Positions 34,414 through 46,150 of a stretch of 64,000 nucleotides of DNA are shown piece by piece. The notes below the pieces were generated by a model. The model did no database searches. It had not been told where the DNA came from and saw nothing but the letters and a program-made list of their open reading frames with translations. The stretch's first letter is position 1, and each line of letters begins with the position of its first letter. The stretch comes from Adenanthera pavonina (taxonomy: Eukaryota; Streptophyta; Magnoliopsida; Fabales; Fabaceae), in the NCBI GenBank assembly GCA_026686845.1, contig JAIVEN010000015.1, positions 26,393,501 through 26,457,500 of the forward strand, given 5' to 3'. The position numbers were made by a program, and so were the translations under genes.

Positions 34414-34880
34414 TGATGAAAAACCCAAGCGGAACTCATCCAATTGAACCTCTAATGACTTGGAATGAATCACAGATCGTGCTAGAATCAAATAGGACAC
34501 ATGATATAACAAGAAAATACAAAATAGATGAACACATTAAAACAGAAAAATAGGATAATAATTATGAACGAAAATGACAAGAAAATAGGAAAGATATGTT
34601 GGTCAATAGGATAAGACCCTAAGAGAACCCGTCTCTTAGAACCCTGGCCTTGGGATGCCACAAAGGAAAACCACTCCTTTGATAAGTCTAAGAATTCTCT
34701 CAAGAACACAAAGGATACAAGAGAAAAACTCACAAAAAAAAACATAAGTTCTAAAAATTCATTCTCATTAATCTATCTCTCCAAGCTTGGGCTTTATGTT
34801 CAGAAATTTGATCAAGTCTTCCAAGCTCTCCATGCTTCTCTCCAGATTCTTGCAAATCACACCTAGCCCTTATTCTATCA
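34414..34880 (-). mobile_element. Solo LTR C4 inside the B1 5' LTR
   Basis: 467 bp with TGATGAAAAACCC at left and TATTCTATCA at right, flanked by GGTTC (34409-34413 and 34881-34885). It matches both ends of the ~1.08 kb C LTR but lacks about 600 bp in the middle: the junction lies near 34783, after CATTAATCTATCTCTC. The insertion site is within the second hairpin of the B1 LTR. Confidence 0.9.
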
Positions 34881-35082
34881 GGTTCTCTTGGGTTCTACTT
34901 TTCAAGACCAACATCTATCCTTCTTATCTTCTTCTCTATTATTATTTTCTTTTGCTACTGTTTTGTTTGTTTTGTTCATTTTCTTTGCATCTAGTCTTTG
35001 TGTTCCTTATTTTGCAAAGATCCGGGTGTCATACATATCAAAGTGGGTTCTTTGGACTAGTTCCATAAGGGTTCACTTATCA

Positions 35083-35100
35083 TTTGGCATCAGAGTTTAG
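35083..35100 (+). other. Primer binding site of B1
   Basis: TTTGGCATCAGAGTTTAG immediately after the LTR end CACTTATCA; resembles the initiator-Met tRNA complement TGGTATCAGAGC. Confidence 0.7.
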
Positions 35101-35177
35101 ATTTGCAAATCAAGGTGTGTTTTCTACTTTATTTCTTTCCTTGTTTCATTCCATCTTGGTTACTTCCAGAAAATTTT

Positions 35178-35885
35178 CAGAACTGTTCATCCGTACGATT
35201 TGTCACTGTGTTCATCGGTACTGTTTGCATTGTTCACCATACTGTTTTGGTCATTGTTCACAGACTGTTCAGATTATTCCGATCATTGTTCATCGGTACT
35301 GTCCGTTCATTAATTTGTTTATGTTATTCATCTCCATAAAAAAAATTATTTACTGAAAAAAATAGCAGCAAAAAATATATTAAGAAAATAAAAAAAAGAA
35401 ATTGATTGCTGCAAAAAAAAAAACATACATACATATAAAAGAGAGTAGAAAAGAAAATTTATCAATTTCCTTCCTAATTTTCATCTTTCTTTATTCTATT
35501 TGCTTCTGTTATTCTTTGATTTTTGGCACCTAAATTTATTTCCTCTTGTTGGAAATTTCAGTTCTTTTGCGCTCATTTTGTGTTGGTTATTGTTTAATTA
35601 AATTAGATCTTTGAGAACTTTAATTTTGAACTTTTATTTTCTATGATTGCCACTTCTTTAAAAACTGATTTCCTTTCGATTGAAGTTGTGATTTTAATTT
35701 AACACTCTCATAAGAAAGCAAGTTTTGAGTGGAAAAAGGAAAGAGAGAAATTGCATAATATTTGAAAAAGACTTGATAGTGTGAAACACGAGTGCATTTG
35801 CATTATTTGAGTGAAACACGTGAGAGAGTGTGTGAGGTCTATATTTCTTTCTCTTTGTTTTACAATAACATTTCAGATTGTAAAC
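35178..35885 (+). other. Leader of B1 with ACTGTTCA words and A-rich blocks
   Basis: ACTGTTCA-like words cluster at 35178-35310. They are followed by A runs around TTGATTGCTGC (35338-35440) and then the conserved stretch with GCAAGTTTTGAGTGG and ACGAGTGCATTTGCATT before the gag ATG. Confidence 0.6.
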
Positions 35886-38355
35886 ATGGCTATTGGAGAA
35901 GTTGATCTTAAGGCCTTATTAAGGACTTTCAATGATCAAATTAAGGAAGTAAATGCAAAATTGGATGGCTTGGAGTTTCCTTGTAAAACCAAAGCAAGGC
36001 GTAATCCAGAGGTTCCTGCTCACACGGATGTTCTTAGCAAGATCAAACTGAAGATCCCACTATTTCATGATGAGAAAAATCCTGATAGTTACTTGGATTC
36101 GGAAAGAAAAGTTGAACAAGTCTTTGCATGTTGCAACTACTCTAAAATAGAGAAGGCACAATGTGCTTACCTTCGATTGGGTAAAAAGGTTGCTGCTTGG
36201 TGGAAACGGATGTAAACTAGATGAGCTATGAATGGAGAACCTTCCATTATAACATGGAATGAGATGAGAGTAGTCTTGAGGCAAAAATACAGGCCATCCA
36301 AAGCTAAAAGTGTGGTTGAATATTCCAAGGAAATACAAATGTCTGTGGTCCAAGATTCATGTGATTCCTACTTAGAGAAAGTAGATTGAGTGGATGATGA
36401 TGTTGCTACCATTTCAACAACTAATGATGGAATGAGAGAATCCACTACAGGTATGTCTAATCCTCAAAACTCTGATATTAATGTCTCTTGTGATTTAACA
36501 TGTGATAATTCTAGTAAGATAAATAATGTTGCTTGCATTGATGATATCTCTTGTGAGGGAACAACTGAATTGGAATCCGAATTGGGATGTGCTGAACTTG
36601 AGAATCCCAATGAGTTTAATGTTATTAATTGTGATAATGGGATTGAACATGATATCTTGCTAAATCTTGAAGAGAGAATTATTCCAAATGTTGATAGTGT
36701 TGTGTTTCTGGCTTAGATGATTCTAGTTGTGCTTCTCGTGTGCAAATTAAAAATAATGTTGTAGCACAATTGGAAAATAAATTTCATAATGTTGCTTGTG
36801 CTTATAAGCAAAATTATCAATGTTTACATCCTTTAGTTGAAAATCATGATTCATATATTGTTAATGATTTGATGGAAACTTCTTTGGATAGTAGCATGCT
36901 AGTTTCAAGTATTGCTAATAGTGTGATTCCTTTGGAAATTAGATCTTATAATTACATTGATGTTGAGCATATTGATATGGTAATTGGAGATTATGCTTTT
37001 AATTTTAACTTGAATGGGCATGTTAGTCTCTGTTCTTTTGTAATGAAAAAGGCCCATGCATCATTGCCATTTAATTTAGGTGAAACTCATGAGAAAATGA
37101 AAAGTAAGCTTAAGGAGAAAAATATGAGTGGGAAAACTAAGAGAGAAAGAGTCCACAAAAATGCAAAGAGTGCAAAAAGAATAAGTGAGAAAAAGATTGA
37201 GAGAAGATTGAAAAAGAGATAGAAAAAAAGAGAAAAGAGAAAAGAAAAGGAGAGTTTAAGGAAGAATGAAAGTGAAAGTAAGCTTGAAGTAATTTGTACA
37301 AAACTTCTTCCTTCTTCACCTCATCTGTCTTATGTGTCTTCAGTGTATTTTCTTTGTCCTTCTCATTATGTTTCTAATTTCTTTAAATTATGTCATCCAT
37401 CATTGTCGCATGAGTCCGCAATTTCTTTTGAGTCCAAATTGCATGAGTCAATAATGAGTTCATTAGTTACTTTAGTGCATTCTTTTTCTAGTTTATCCTT
37501 CTATGTCATTCCATCTCATCATCATAGTGTTTTGTATTTCCTATGTATTTGTGAAGTAGTTCCTATTCATTTTATGTTTTATTTTATTGTGTGTCTCATA
37601 AGTCATGTGTCTTTTTGGTTGTTTGTTGGTTTATCTCATTTCACCTTCATGAGTCTTTTGTGTTCCATTTTCTATTCACCTCATTCTCTTTTTCTTGTTC
37701 TGTTAGTGTGTGTCCCTTTAGTCATTTTTTCTCCATCTTTCTTCTATCATTATGCATCATCTACATGTGTCAAATCTGTCCAGATTTTGAATTTAATGAA
37801 TTACATCCAAATCTGTCCAAATTTCCTCCCATATATGATCATTGCATCACCTTAGTCCCTTTTGAGTCTTTTTGTGTCATGTTTTGTCCTAATTTCATCC
37901 TTCATATTTTTCCTAACCCTTTGGTTCCATTTGAGTCTAGCTGTGTCGAGTTTGTTTCTATTTCTTTGTGGTAGGATATGAAGAAAGATTTCAAATTTTG
38001 TGCACTAATGCTGGAAAATAAGTCCCTTGTTCGATGTAATAGTTGGAAGATTTTTTATCCTAGCGATTGGTTGCAAAAGTTTAGAGGAATATTTAAAACA
38101 AATTTGCAGCCAAGGGAGAGTGATGTCCTTCAAGTTTATGGAAGGATTAAAGAAAATATGCATTAATCAAGCTTGAAAGGTAAGTATACTCCTTATGATC
38201 TATTTGATGCTTGTAATCTTTCCCTTTCTTTTCATGTAGAATATGGAGATTCGAGGACGAATCCTTTCGAGGAGGGAGGGAATGATAGAATAAGGAGCAT
38301 GGAGAGCTTGGAAGACTTGATCAAAGTGTTAAACATAAAGCCCAAGTTTAGATGA
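35886..38355 (+). pseudogene. Polyprotein of pol-less element B1
   Basis: The ATG at 35886 (MAIGEVDLKALL) was chosen over an in-frame upstream ATG because it matches the starts in E, B2 and C3. The gag-like part ends AAWWKRM at TAA 36213-36215, with TGA following at 36222. The same frame resumes at 36390 (acidic, CDLTCDNSSKIN). A frameshift near 36715-36740 leads to NSVIPLEIRSYNYID (36900s) and a basic segment. That frame continues through one stop near 37220 into the Ser/Phe/His-rich stretch (37334-37855). A further shift and 37978-38355 give MLENKSLV, SDWLQKFRG, LQPRESDVLQV and the end GDSRTNPFEEGGND plus an LTR-encoded tail. The pieces imply one ancestral reading frame from gag to tail, with no enzymatic core. 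Confidence 0.65.
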
Positions 38356-39436
38356 GATTATCAACTCTAAAATACAAGTTTCAGATGTAAGTCCAAGAGA
38401 AGCCCATTGGAAGAGATTGCTTAAAAGATCATGTGCTTCACTAAAATAGCATGTGACTTAAGTATTATTGGGCTTAATTAGTGTTAATTTCATTTTTATT
38501 AATTATGGGCTAAACTTAAGTGATTAATAAAGCCCAATTGGTTAATTAATAGTCTTTTTGATGGCCCAACTTGTAAATAACATGTCATGTAGCAAACATA
38601 TGATTTCATTAATGTGGTGGCATGTTTATAAGGGCTTAGGTCTTATTTTATTATTTTCTTATGAATTTTCATTATTTTATTTTAGGATTTTATTTTACTA
38701 GTTTCCTAGGTCCAATAGGAGTGTTGTTTGGGCCTAAAGTCTCCTAATCCTATTAGGATTACTTAAGTTTCTAGGCTTATTAGGTTAGATTTTACCTTGC
38801 CTATTTAAGGCTAACTTTCATGTACATTTTTCAGATTTAAATGATTAAAGTTTCAGACTTTTGTGAGTTTATCTCGCGTTCTTTGAGTGCTATGATGAAA
38901 CTATGACTTATCAAGAAATTGATCAATCTTTATGGCGTCATCAGAACTAGGGTTCAAGAGATTGATTCTCTTGGGTTCTACTTCTTAAGACTAACATCTA
39001 TCCTTCTTATCTTCTCTATTATTATTTTCTTTTGCTATTGTTTTGTCTGTTTTCTTCATTTTCTTTGCGTCTAGTCTTTGTGTTCCTTGTTTCGCAAAGA
39101 TTTGGGTGTCATATATATCAAAGTGGGTTCTTTGGACGAGTTCCATAAGATTTCACTTATCATTAAATAGGAAACTTTTGACCTGAATATTAATCATATA
39201 AAAACGTCACTTTTAGTGGTCACATGAGAAGCAAACATTGTCTTCAAGTTATATCTCCCAAATGGACTTCTTTTGGGCTTGGACCATTAGCTTATATGAT
39301 TGGAAGCATTTTTCATACTTTCTAGCTCTTTTTTTAGGTTGCAGCTTGATTCAAATAGTTGGACTTCATGCTCTTTCCAAGCTCATTGCCATGTCCAAGG
39401 ACTCCAAATGCTTCATGCCTCAATCGTACTCTATCA

Positions 39437-40541
39437 CATTCATATATGCTTTTCAAGGATTCAAAACCAATCAACTTAGCTTGCATAGATGTAATGAGAC
39501 TATATCTCCTAGACAATGCATCAGCAACAACATTTTCTTGTGCCTCACCCCATTTAAATATAATATTTTTCTTTACCAGCTCATTTAGAGGTGTAGCAAT
39601 GGTTGAGAAGTCTCGTACAAATCTCTAGTAGAAACTTGCAAGCCCATGGAAATTCCTCACTTCATTTGCATTCCTTGCTATAGGCCAATCTCAAATAGCG
39701 TTCACTTTCTCCACATCCACTCGAATCCCTTTAGCACCTACAACAAAACCAAGGAAGACAATAGAATCCAAACAAAAAGAACATTTCTCTAAATTAGCAA
39801 AGAGTCTATTTTCACATAAAATATCAAATACAGCACGTAAATGTTCAATGTTCTTCAACGCTGTTAGAGAAAATCAAAATATCATCAAAGTAAACTATAA
39901 CAAACTTTCCTATGTAATGACAAAAAACATGATTCATAAGACGCATAAATGTGCTAGGGGCATTAGTCAAACCAAACAACAAGACTAACCACTAATACAA
40001 CACAAACTTAGTCTTAAAAGAAGTTTTCCACTCATCCCCTTCTTTCATCCTAATATGATGATATCCACTCCTAAGATCTATCTTTGAAAATAAACAAGCA
40101 CCATGCAATTCATCTAGCATGTCATCTAATCAAGGATGAGATATCGATACTTAACTCTAATTTTGTTGATGGCATGACAATTTACACACATTCTCCACTT
40201 GCCATCTTTCTTGGGCATCAAAATGACTGGAACAACACACGGACTAAAGCTTTCTCTCACGAACCCCTTTTTCAGTAGTTCCTCAACTTGCCTTTGAATT
40301 TCCTTAGTCTCCTCTGGATTTGCCCTATATGCAGGCCTATTTGGAATAAATGCTCCAGGGATGAATGTCTCTTATTGGGGGCAACCCATCTAGTATCTCC
40401 TCTGCAAACAATTCTTTATATTCCTACAATAAGCTCAAAACACTAGAGGGAAGGGAGTTATCTAAATCAGAAATAGTTAGATACACTTCCTTATACATAA
40501 GTACAAAGGAAGGTTCACAAAACAAAGCTCTTTTGATTTCT
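39437..40541 (-). pseudogene. Ty3/Gypsy reverse transcriptase-RNase H fragment
   Basis: On the minus strand: YKEVYLTISDLDNSLPSS near 40490, then RT blocks with frame breaks: KGFVRESFSPCVVPVI (~40250), KKDGKWRMC (~40200), FSKIDLRSGYHH (~40060), GLTNAPSTFMRLMNH (~39960), and the catalytic FDDIL block (~39890). RNase H is largely lost, and the fragment ends with LSRRYSLITSM and GFESLKSIYE at 39437. The style (LLKKGFVRES, KEGDEWKTSF) is that of chromovirus-like Gypsy elements whose polyproteins usually end FEEGGND. It is therefore a plausible relative of the autonomous partner of the A/B/C/E family (inference). LTRs on both sides begin exactly at its edges, so two later insertions bound it. Confidence 0.75.
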
Positions 40542-40735
40542 TGATAGAGTATGATTGAAGCATGAAGCATTTGATGATGAGGGCAAGCTAAGAGAAATAA
40601 TGGACCATGGACAAATTCAAGGCCCACTTCAAGGCATTGAAAGACCTATGACAAGAGCTAGAATAAAAGACATGAAGCAAACCATGAATGGGGTGATCCA
40701 AAACATGATTAACATGGAACCATTGTATTTCAATG
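40542..40735 (+). mobile_element. 5' end of an LTR related to A/C/E (fragment F)
   Basis: TGATAGAGTATGATTGAAGC starts the fragment, close to the start of LTR A. Its reading frame keeps the coding tail RPMTRARIKDMKQTMNGVIQ found in LTR E. It is cut at 40736 by the end of element C3 and its remainder is not found beyond C3. Confidence 0.6.
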
Positions 40736-41603
40736 TGATGAAAGATCCAAGCGGAACTCATCCGATTGAATCTCCAATGACTCAGAATGAACCACGGTTC
40801 GTGCTAGAATCAAATAAAGACACACGAACAACAAAGAAAACACAAGATAGATGAACACGTTAAACTAGAAAAATAGGATAATAATTATGAATGAAAATGA
40901 CAAGAAAATAGGAAAGATATGTTGGTCAATGTGATAAGACCCTAAGAAAACATGTCTCTTAGAACCCTAGCCTTGGGACGCCACAAAGGAAAACCACTCC
41001 TTTGATAAGTCTAAGAATTCTCTCAAGAACACTAGGGATACAAGAGAAAAACTCACAAGAAAGAACATAAGTTCTAAAAATTCATTCTCATTAATCTGTC
41101 TCCTTCAAAAGTACATAAGTGGCTCTTTATATAAAGGAATAAGGCAACCAAAACCCTAGGCTAAAATAAAAAATGAAAATTACAGTAAAAATAAAGAAAA
41201 TAATCATATTTAATCCTAAAGAAGGCGCTACAATCTAACTAAAAAAGGAAACAAAATATTCTTGCAAATCACTCCTAAAGGTGGCACCTTTTTGCTGAAA
41301 AGTAAAGAAAATTCTAGAACCTAATCTTTAAAAATTAGGAAACAATCAAAACTTAATATCCAAGACAATCTTTGACCATATGCCTTATTTATGAAAATTT
41401 AATAATAAAAAAATGAAAATTCTAAATAAAATAGAATAAAGAAAATTCCTTTTTAGTTGATCACATGAGTGGCACATGATCACTTAAGTAATCTCCTCTA
41501 AATGGGCTCTCTTTGGGCTTGGATTTGTAACTTGCAAGGAAGAGAACATAATCAAGCTTTTTAGGCTTCTTGGGCTGGATCATCTATGTCTTGCAATGGA
41601 ACT

Positions 41604-43992
41604 TTAGCCTCCCAAGCTTGATTTCCAAGTGATGAAACTTCCTTTTTTATGCTTTACAATTTGTCTAAGGACCCTCAACGTTTCATGCCTTAAGCATACT
41701 TTATTATTCCCTCCCTCCTCGAAAGGATTCGTCCTCAAATCTCCGCAATCTACATGGAAAGAAAGGGAATGATTAAAAGTATCAAATAGATAATGAGTAT
41801 ACTTACCTTTCAGGCTTAATTGATGCTTTGTGGCTTTGATCTTCATGCAAACTTGTAAGACAATATTCTCCCTTGGTTGCAAATCTTTTTTAAATGTTTC
41901 TCTAAGCTTTTGCAAGCAATCTCCAGGATCATAAATCTTCCAACCATGATTTTGAACAAGGGACTTATTTTCAAGCATTGGTGCACAAAAGCTGGAATCT
42001 TTCTTTATATCAACTTCATCAATATCCTGCCACAAAGAACTCGACACAACTAGACTCAAATGGAACCAAAGGGTTTGGGAAAATATGAAGGATGAAACAA
42101 GCACAAAACATGACACAAAAAGACTCAAAAGTGACTGAGGTGGGACAATGATCATATGAGAAGAAATCTGGATAAATTTGGATATAATTCATTAAATTCA
42201 AAATCTGGATAGATTTAACAAATATAAATGATGCCTAATGATAGAATAAATATGGAGATGTAATAACTAAAGGCACATATACTAACATAAAACAAGAAGA
42301 AGAGAATGAAGTAGAAAGAGAATGGATTATAATAGACTTACATGGATAAGATGGGACACAACGCCAACAATGGAGCATGAAAACACATGACTTATGAAAC
42401 ACACAAGCAGCAAAGAAAGAAACACATATCTCATGAGACACTAAGTTATCAAATGAACGTGTCATCACATTGGACTCAAGAGAAACTAAGGTTTCATAAC
42501 ACAAAGAGGGACGAAATAAACTACAAAACTCAGAAACTATGTAAGAAGGACAAAGAAGATGAAGTGAAGGAACAAAAGAAGAGGGAAGAGGTTTAGTGAA
42601 ATTAAGCTTCACCTCACTTTCTCTCAAACAACTCTCAATTATCTTCCAACTCTTATCTTTTTGCTCTCTCTCATTTCTCTTTTCTCTCTTTTTCTTCCTC
42701 TTTTTCTTTCTTTTCTCACTTTTCTTCTCACTCACTCTTTTTGCATTCTTTGCATTTTTTTGGATTTTTTTTCTCTTGCAGCTCTTATTTTTCTCACTCA
42801 TGCTTTTCTCTCTTTTATTTGTCCTCTTAAGCTCACCTCATTCTCTCACAAATTTCATTCAAATGAATACATGACAATGGTTCAAGGGCTTTTTCCAAAA
42901 CCAAAGAACAGTTTCTAACATGTGTATTCAAATCAACACAATCAAGGTCTCCAATCACCATGTCAATCTCATCAATACAATCATAAGAACCAATTTCAAA
43001 GGGAATCACATCATTAGTGCTACTAGAAGCTAGCAGCTATTATCCACATAATTATCCATCAAATCATTAACAACATATGAATCATGATTTTCAACTAAAG
43101 GATGCAAACAATGATAATTTTCCTCATAAGCATAAGCAACATCATAAAATTCACTTTCTAATTGTGCTACAACATTAGATTCAACTTGCATGCTAGGAGC
43201 ACCACTAGAATCAAAGCTATCTAATGCAATACTAACAACATCTAGCTCAATTTTCTTCATTATAGGGTGCAAACATTTAATCTCATAATCATATTCAACA
43301 TTATTTGCAGCACTATCCAAATCTAATGACTGATCATAAGAGATATCATCACTAAAAGAGATTTGAAAGTTAGAAATACCTGTAGTGGATTCTCTTGTCT
43401 CATTATCACTAGCTGACGCTGCAACTTCTTCATCCACTTGATCAACTTCCATCAAGTACGCATCACAAGAATCTTGAATCACCAGAACTTGCTCCTCTTC
43501 ACAATGTTCAACAACATTCTTAGCTTCGGCAGGGTGTTCATGTAAATGAGATGATGCAAACTTTTTCCTCATGACCGTTTTCATCTCACTCCATGTTGCA
43601 ATAGAAGGCTCTTCTTTAATAGTGCGTCAACACTCCATCCGTTTCCACCAAGCAGCAACCTTTTTACTAAATCTAAGGTATACACATTGCATCTTTTCCA
43701 ACTCAGAGTAGTTATAATATTCAAATGCTTGATCAACTTTTCTTTCCCACTCTAAGTAAACATCAACATCTTTCTCACCATGGAATAGTGGGATCTTTGA
43801 TTTAATATCCTTAAAAGAAGAAACTTGCTTGTCTCTTTTTGGATGGATTTCTTTAATGATTACTTGATCACGCCATTTATGAGGCTTGGAATAAGACTCC
43901 ATGCTATCCAATTTAGTATTCAACTCATTGATTTGATCATTGAAAGCTCTCATTAAAACTTTAAAATCAATTACACTTTCTTTTCTAGCCAT
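41604..43992 (-). pseudogene. Polyprotein of pol-less element C3
   Basis: Minus strand, ATG at 43992 (MARKESVIDFKVLMRAFND). The gag-like domain contains VYLEWERKVDQAFEYY and AAWWKRMEC, then TGA (43627-43629). The same frame is open again to 43030 with an acidic region (QDSCDAYLMEVDQVDEE, DNETRESTTG). A basic segment and the Ser/Phe/His-rich ORF follow (42801-42235). The last ORF (42155-41604) has MLENKSLVQNHGWKIYDPGD, LQPRENIVLQV, HQLSLKGKY and GDLRTNPFEEGGN, and then extends about 30 codons into the LTR. Domain order equals B1 and B2 although the gag sequences differ clearly, so the architecture predates the split of B and C. Confidence 0.65.
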
Positions 43993-45265
43993 ACTCAGAA
44001 CTTGAAATGTTAGTGAAAATAAAGAGGAAAGAAATATGGACCTCACAAATCACTCTCTGACGTGTTTCCACTAAAAAATTTATTAGCACTCGTGTTTCAC
44101 ACAAAAAGATTGGCTTTTTCAATGATGTAAAACACTCTTGCCTTTTACCACTCAACTTGCTCCTTATAGTATTCTTAATCAAATTCCGAGAAATCAAAAA
44201 GGAGAAGTGTATAATTAAAGTGGCAATCACACAACCAGAGTCCCAAAATTCAAAGTTCTCAAAGAATCTAAAAAGGAACCAACAAATCAAAGAAAAAAAA
44301 TGTACACCAAAAAGGGCACTAGATATAAGCAAAGTCCAGCAAATTTTTAGAAGAAGAATGGAGGTGTATGGACACTAGGATGATGGTGTGATATTATGGA
44401 TATTGATTGAAGCAGTAAGAAAGCAAGAAAAGACACAAACAACAATTTATTAAACTAAGAAAGAAAGGAAATAGGAAAGTAAAATCAAGGAAGAAAATAG
44501 GAAGCTAGAGAATCAACCAAAGAATGAAGAAATTAGGAAACAAAGGAGGAAGCAAAATAGGAAAGTAGCAATTACCAATCAAGCTCTTGAAGCTTACTAC
44601 TCAAGTTGTTGAATTTAGGAAACCCAATGTGACTTGTATTGCAAGAATAATAGAATTAGGCAACTATGCTCTATTTGCAAATCAATTAATCACAAAATAG
44701 GAAACAACAATCAAGGCAATTGCTCCCTTTTAATCAAAGCTCAAATCTGGAAAAAAAATTTTTATGCACCACAAAGTCCAATTTTTTTCTTTCTTTTAGC
44801 TGCTGATCTATTCTCTCTCTTTTTTTTTAGCAGGACACAACTCTTTTTTTCTTTTTTTAATTTTCGTCACTTTTTTTTTTCTAGAATGGCTGAATAACTT
44901 TAATACTCTTTCTTTTGCCTTTTTGCTGCCATTGATTTTTTTTTCAAATTTTATTTTCACTTTTTTTGTAAATATTCAAGAACAATACTTAACACAACTA
45001 CTCTAAAGCAATACTAAATAATTTTGTTTTTTTTTCAAAACAAATTTGGATAGACTCACAATTCTGGAAAAAAAAAAAGATAGTAACTAAAACACAAGAG
45101 GAAGAAAGAACAAGTCACAAAGAGGAGAAACAATCAACAAGAGATGGCAAGACCAAGACTTAATGGAAAAAGCCACAAACAAGAGAAAAATAGATATGGA
45201 CAGAGGAGAAAGAAAGACTATGGAAGAGAAAGATAAGGAAAGGTCACACCTTTGAAACTAGCAAC
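43993..45265 (-). other. Leader of element C3
   Basis: On the minus strand, between the primer binding site and gag: A/T-run-rich (44760-45080), with the block before gag shared with other copies (near 44040-44170). Plus-strand ORFs here are low-complexity and unsupported. Confidence 0.55.
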
Positions 45266-45283
45266 CTAAGCTCTGATGCCAAA
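45266..45283 (-). other. Primer binding site of C3
   Basis: TTTGGCATCAGAGCTTAG on the minus strand, directly after the LTR end CTTTCATCA. Resembles the initiator-Met tRNA complement. Confidence 0.75.
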
Positions 45284-45669
45284 TGATGAAAGATCCAAGT
45301 GGAACTCGTGCGATTGAACCTTCAATGACTCAGAATGAACCACGGATCATGCTAAAATCAAATAAAGACACACGAACAACAAAGAAAACACAAGATAGAT
45401 GAACACGTTAAACTAGAAAAATAGGATAATAATTATGAATGAAAATGACAAGAAAATAGGAAAGATATGTTGGACAATGGGATAAGACCCTAAGAAAACA
45501 TGTCTCTTAGAACCCTAGCCTTGAGACGCCACAAAGGAAAACCACTCCTTTGACAAGTCTAAGAATTCTCTCAAGAACACAAGAAATACAAGAGAAAAAC
45601 TCACAAGAAAGAACATAAGTTCTAAAAATTCATTCTCATTAATCTGTCTCCTTCAAAATTACATAAGTG

Positions 45670-46150
45670 GTACATATTATGATATATGCATTATAAACAC
45701 AACTAATCACATGCTAATGCACATTTTACATCTTTTATAAATAAAATATATGTTAGACAAATATGACGCATATATTCTTTATTACTTTATATTATTCATC
45801 ATCAAAACTTATGTTATATTAAACCTAATAGTCTAATATCTATATTACTTAACAATATATATATAGGTGTCCTATGCACTCGAAAATTCACTAAATAAAA
45901 AATACCATTCTTAACACAAAAATTAGGATGTCAAGTGCTCTAAATAAAAACTATCTTTTCTCCTAGGACATCAAGTAGAGGTCTAATGTCTCTATTACTT
46001 GTCAGCCAACTTTGATCACTTAGAGAAACAATAGTCTTCCTAAGAAGATTAGATATTCTTCCAAATATTCTTAAGTTAATTTGATAAGTAATAGAGACAT
46101 AATTCTTAAGAATATGCTTTATCATTATCAACTTCTATATCTTTATCTTG
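45670..46150. other. Unassigned AT-rich spacer
   Basis: No gene. Three imperfect repeats of an AGG(T/A)(G/C)TC-type phrase occur near 45865 (GTGTCCTATGCACTC), 45930 (GATGTCAAGTGCTC) and 45965 (GACATCAAGTAGAGG). It replaces the distal 5' LTR of C3 and precedes the Copia fragment. Confidence 0.3.

Larger units (their letters stand above)
33696..39162 (+). mobile_element. Full-length element B1
   Basis: Flanked by TTAAA at 33691-33695 and 39163-39167. 5' LTR 33696-35082 (915 bp without solo LTR C4), primer binding site 35083-35100, leader to 35885, polyprotein 35886-38355, polypurine tract 38269-38282, 3' LTR 38283-39162 (880 bp; a ~36 bp block present in the 5' LTR is missing near its start). 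The LTRs are otherwise closely similar by eye. This is the only copy of the family in the window with both LTRs in normal orientation and a clean duplication, so it defines the element's structure. Confidence 0.92.
33138..39436 (-). mobile_element. 5' LTR of element A3, split by element B1
   Basis: Two blocks (33138-33695 and 39168-39436) join to about 827 bp matching LTR A1 end to end: TGATGGGAGACACG at left (LTR 3' end), ...TACTCTATCA at right (LTR 5' end). The break is at the TTAAA duplication. The right flank is a Gypsy RT/RNase H fragment, the apparent target of A3. The hairpin module is near 33318-33376 on the minus strand. Confidence 0.9.
40736..45669 (-). mobile_element. Element C3 (pol-less), 5' LTR truncated
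   Basis: Minus-strand order: 5' LTR 45669-45284 (truncated), primer binding site 45283-45266, leader to 43993, polyprotein 43992-41604, polypurine tract 41720-41707, 3' LTR 41706-40736 (971 bp). The 3' LTR starts TAATAAAGT instead of TGATAGAGT, so its terminal TG is mutated. The distal part of the 5' LTR is replaced at 45670 by unrelated AT-rich sequence, so no duplication can be checked. Confidence 0.85.

Noticed and set aside
42596..42918. Plus-strand Leu/Phe/Ser-rich ORFs
   Set aside because: Antisense of the Lys-rich segment of element C3, where AAG/AAA codons become Leu/Phe codons.
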